Assembly: GCF_000365425.1 (NCBI RefSeq)
Contig: NZ_AQOV01000001.1
Location: forward strand, 3,471,779 to 3,535,778
Source: Methylomonas sp. MK1
GTDB taxonomy: Bacteria > Pseudomonadota > Gammaproteobacteria > Methylococcales > Methylomonadaceae
Length of the DNA: 64,000 bases
Direction: 5' to 3'
A program made the translations under genes and the position numbers. This document shows positions 63,127 through 64,000 of the stretch, one piece after another. Each line of letters begins with the position of its first letter. Within the stretch, counting starts at the first letter, position 1. The notes under the pieces are model-generated. The model ran no database searches, was not told the origin of the DNA, and saw only the letters and a list, made by a program, of their open reading frames with translations.

Positions 63127-64000
63127 CTAGAAACGTTCGAACTGGTTTAAATCGAAGTCATGATCGATATTCGCACTTGCCTGAGCGACGGGCTTCACCT
63201 TGATAGTCTTTTTTGCCGCTTTGACTTCAGTTGGTGTCGTAGCTCTTCGACCGCCATTGTCGAGTCTAAAAAAGCTCATCAACGATTGCAGCTGTTCAGC
63301 CTGACTGGTCATTTCTTCCGCAGTTGCCGCCAATTGTTCGCTGGCCGAAGCATTTTGCTGGGTAATCTGGTTCATCTGGTTCATCGCATTGTTGACTTGG
63401 CTGACACCGGCCGATTGCTCTTGCGACGCGGCGGCAATTTCCTGGACCAAATCGGAGGTTCTGGCTATGCTGGGGACGATTTCATCCAACAGTTTGCCGG
63501 CCGATTCGGCTGTTTCCACGCTGGTTTCCGCTAATTCGCCGATTTCCTGCGCGGCCACTTGGCTGCGCTCGGCCAGCTTGCGGACTTCCGCCGCCACCAC
63601 CGCGAAGCCTTTGCCGTGATCGCCGGCCCGCGCCGCTTCGATGGCCGCATTCAGTGCCAACATGTTGGTCTGATACGCAATGTCGTCGATGATGCCGATT
63701 TTCTTGGCGATCTCGCGCATGGCGTCAACGGTCTGCTTAACGGCTTCACCGCCTTGGCTGGCTTCGGTAGCGGCTTTGCTGGCCATGCCGTCGGTGACTT
63801 TGGCATTGTCGGCATTCTGGTTGATGCTGGCCGCCATTTCCTCGATGCTGGCGCTGGTGATCTCGACACTGCCCGCTTGTTCGCTGGCGGCTTGCGACAG
63901 CGATTGGGAGGTGGAACTGATCTGCTCGGAGGCATTACCCAGCTGATCCGCTGCCGAAATAACCTCGGAAATGGTTTGGGAGAGTTTGGCGACGGTGTTA
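63127..64000 (-). CDS. Methyl-accepting chemotaxis protein, C-terminal part (cut by window edge)
   Basis: The frame stays open to the right edge, giving 290 C-terminal residues; the sensor, membrane and most HAMP parts lie outside. The signalling tip [20 protein letters not shown] with [20 protein letters not shown] is nearly identical to the receptor at 60058, so the two are close paralogues in this domain. The tail is a basic linker (EVKAAKKTIKVKPVAQ) and FDLNQFERF. An internal ATG near 63837 is not the start; conserved sequence ([20 protein letters not shown]) continues upstream of it. Confidence 0.93.
   Translation of the reverse strand, partial: NTVAKLSQTISEVISAADQLGNASEQISSTSQSLSQAASEQAGSVEITSASIEEMAASINQNADNAKVTDGMASKAATEASQGGEAVKQTVDAMREIAKKIGIIDDIAYQTNMLALNAAIEAARAGDHGKGFAVVAAEVRKLAERSQVAAQEIGELAETSVETAESAGKLLDEIVPSIARTSDLVQEIAAASQEQSAGVSQVNNAMNQMNQITQQNASASEQLAATAEEMTSQAEQLQSLMSFFRLDNGGRRATTPTEVKAAKKTIKVKPVAQASANIDHDFDLNQFERF

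Noticed and set aside
1..64000. tRNA, rRNA or riboswitch genes
   Set aside because: I saw no cloverleaf with a GGTTCGAATCC-type T arm, no rRNA-like block and no recognisable riboswitch core; a covariance-model search would be decisive.

Overview
The window reads as chromosomal DNA of a gammaproteobacterium. The aroK-aroB-(DamX-like ATPase) order, the AmpD, NadC, PyrE, PyrF, HemW, UbiK and ComM proteins and the CheR/CheW/receptor set all have gammaproteobacterial character. The mixture with a CopC/HupE-like copper-type operon and heavy dispersed repeats reminds me of methanotrophs such as Methylomonas. That is only an impression, because no methane or methanol oxidation gene lies in the window.

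Layout. 1-3.6 kb: housekeeping genes on the minus strand (DamX-like ATPase, aroB, aroK, a DUF559 nuclease inside repeats, pyrF). 3.9-27.7 kb: an exopolysaccharide locus. It opens with a membrane sugar-phosphate transferase at 3913 that would start the lipid-linked repeat unit and closes with a WecG/TagA-type transferase at 26957. Between them are a VanZ-like protein, three acyltransferases, a Wzy/WaaL-type polymerase, a Wzx-type flippase, four glycosyltransferases, a DUF6625 protein and two secreted beta-helix proteins. The interior, about 7.1-24.6 kb, is visibly AT-rich compared with both flanks, as expected of an acquired or exchanged surface-sugar cassette. Its edges are crowded with repeats, gene fragments and a 42-bp tandem array. 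28-37.6 kb: gltA, a copper-type operon (BNR lipoprotein, copC, lipoprotein, HupE-like), an HXXEE membrane protein, a two-component system and icd, all on the minus strand. 37.9-45.4 kb: a plus-strand run of GMC oxidoreductase, alpha/beta hydrolase, metallophosphoesterase, MarR-type regulator, ubiK and comM. 45.5-51 kb: a heavy-metal RND efflux operon. 51.6-59 kb: peroxiredoxin, AP2-like protein, nadC, ampD, a dynamin-like GTPase, pyrE, hemW and gloA. 59.2-64 kb: a chemotaxis cluster (cheR, receptor, PAS protein, cheW, and a second receptor cut by the window edge).

The most informative non-coding signal is a family of palindrome-rich repeats with cores like CCCTCACCC...CTCTCCC...GGGAGAGGG, seen about ten times. 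One copy (6195-6328) has terminal inverted repeats and a TTGT duplication. Removing it restores the reading frame of a broken nucleotidyltransferase gene, so it behaved as a MITE-like mobile element. A DUF559 nuclease gene is embedded in the same repeat family. Other leads are a G10 tract inside the polysaccharide polymerase gene, an operon pairing a cysteine-rich GMC flavoprotein with a Cys-nucleophile hydrolase, and aromatic C-terminal pentapeptides on both chemoreceptors beside cheR.
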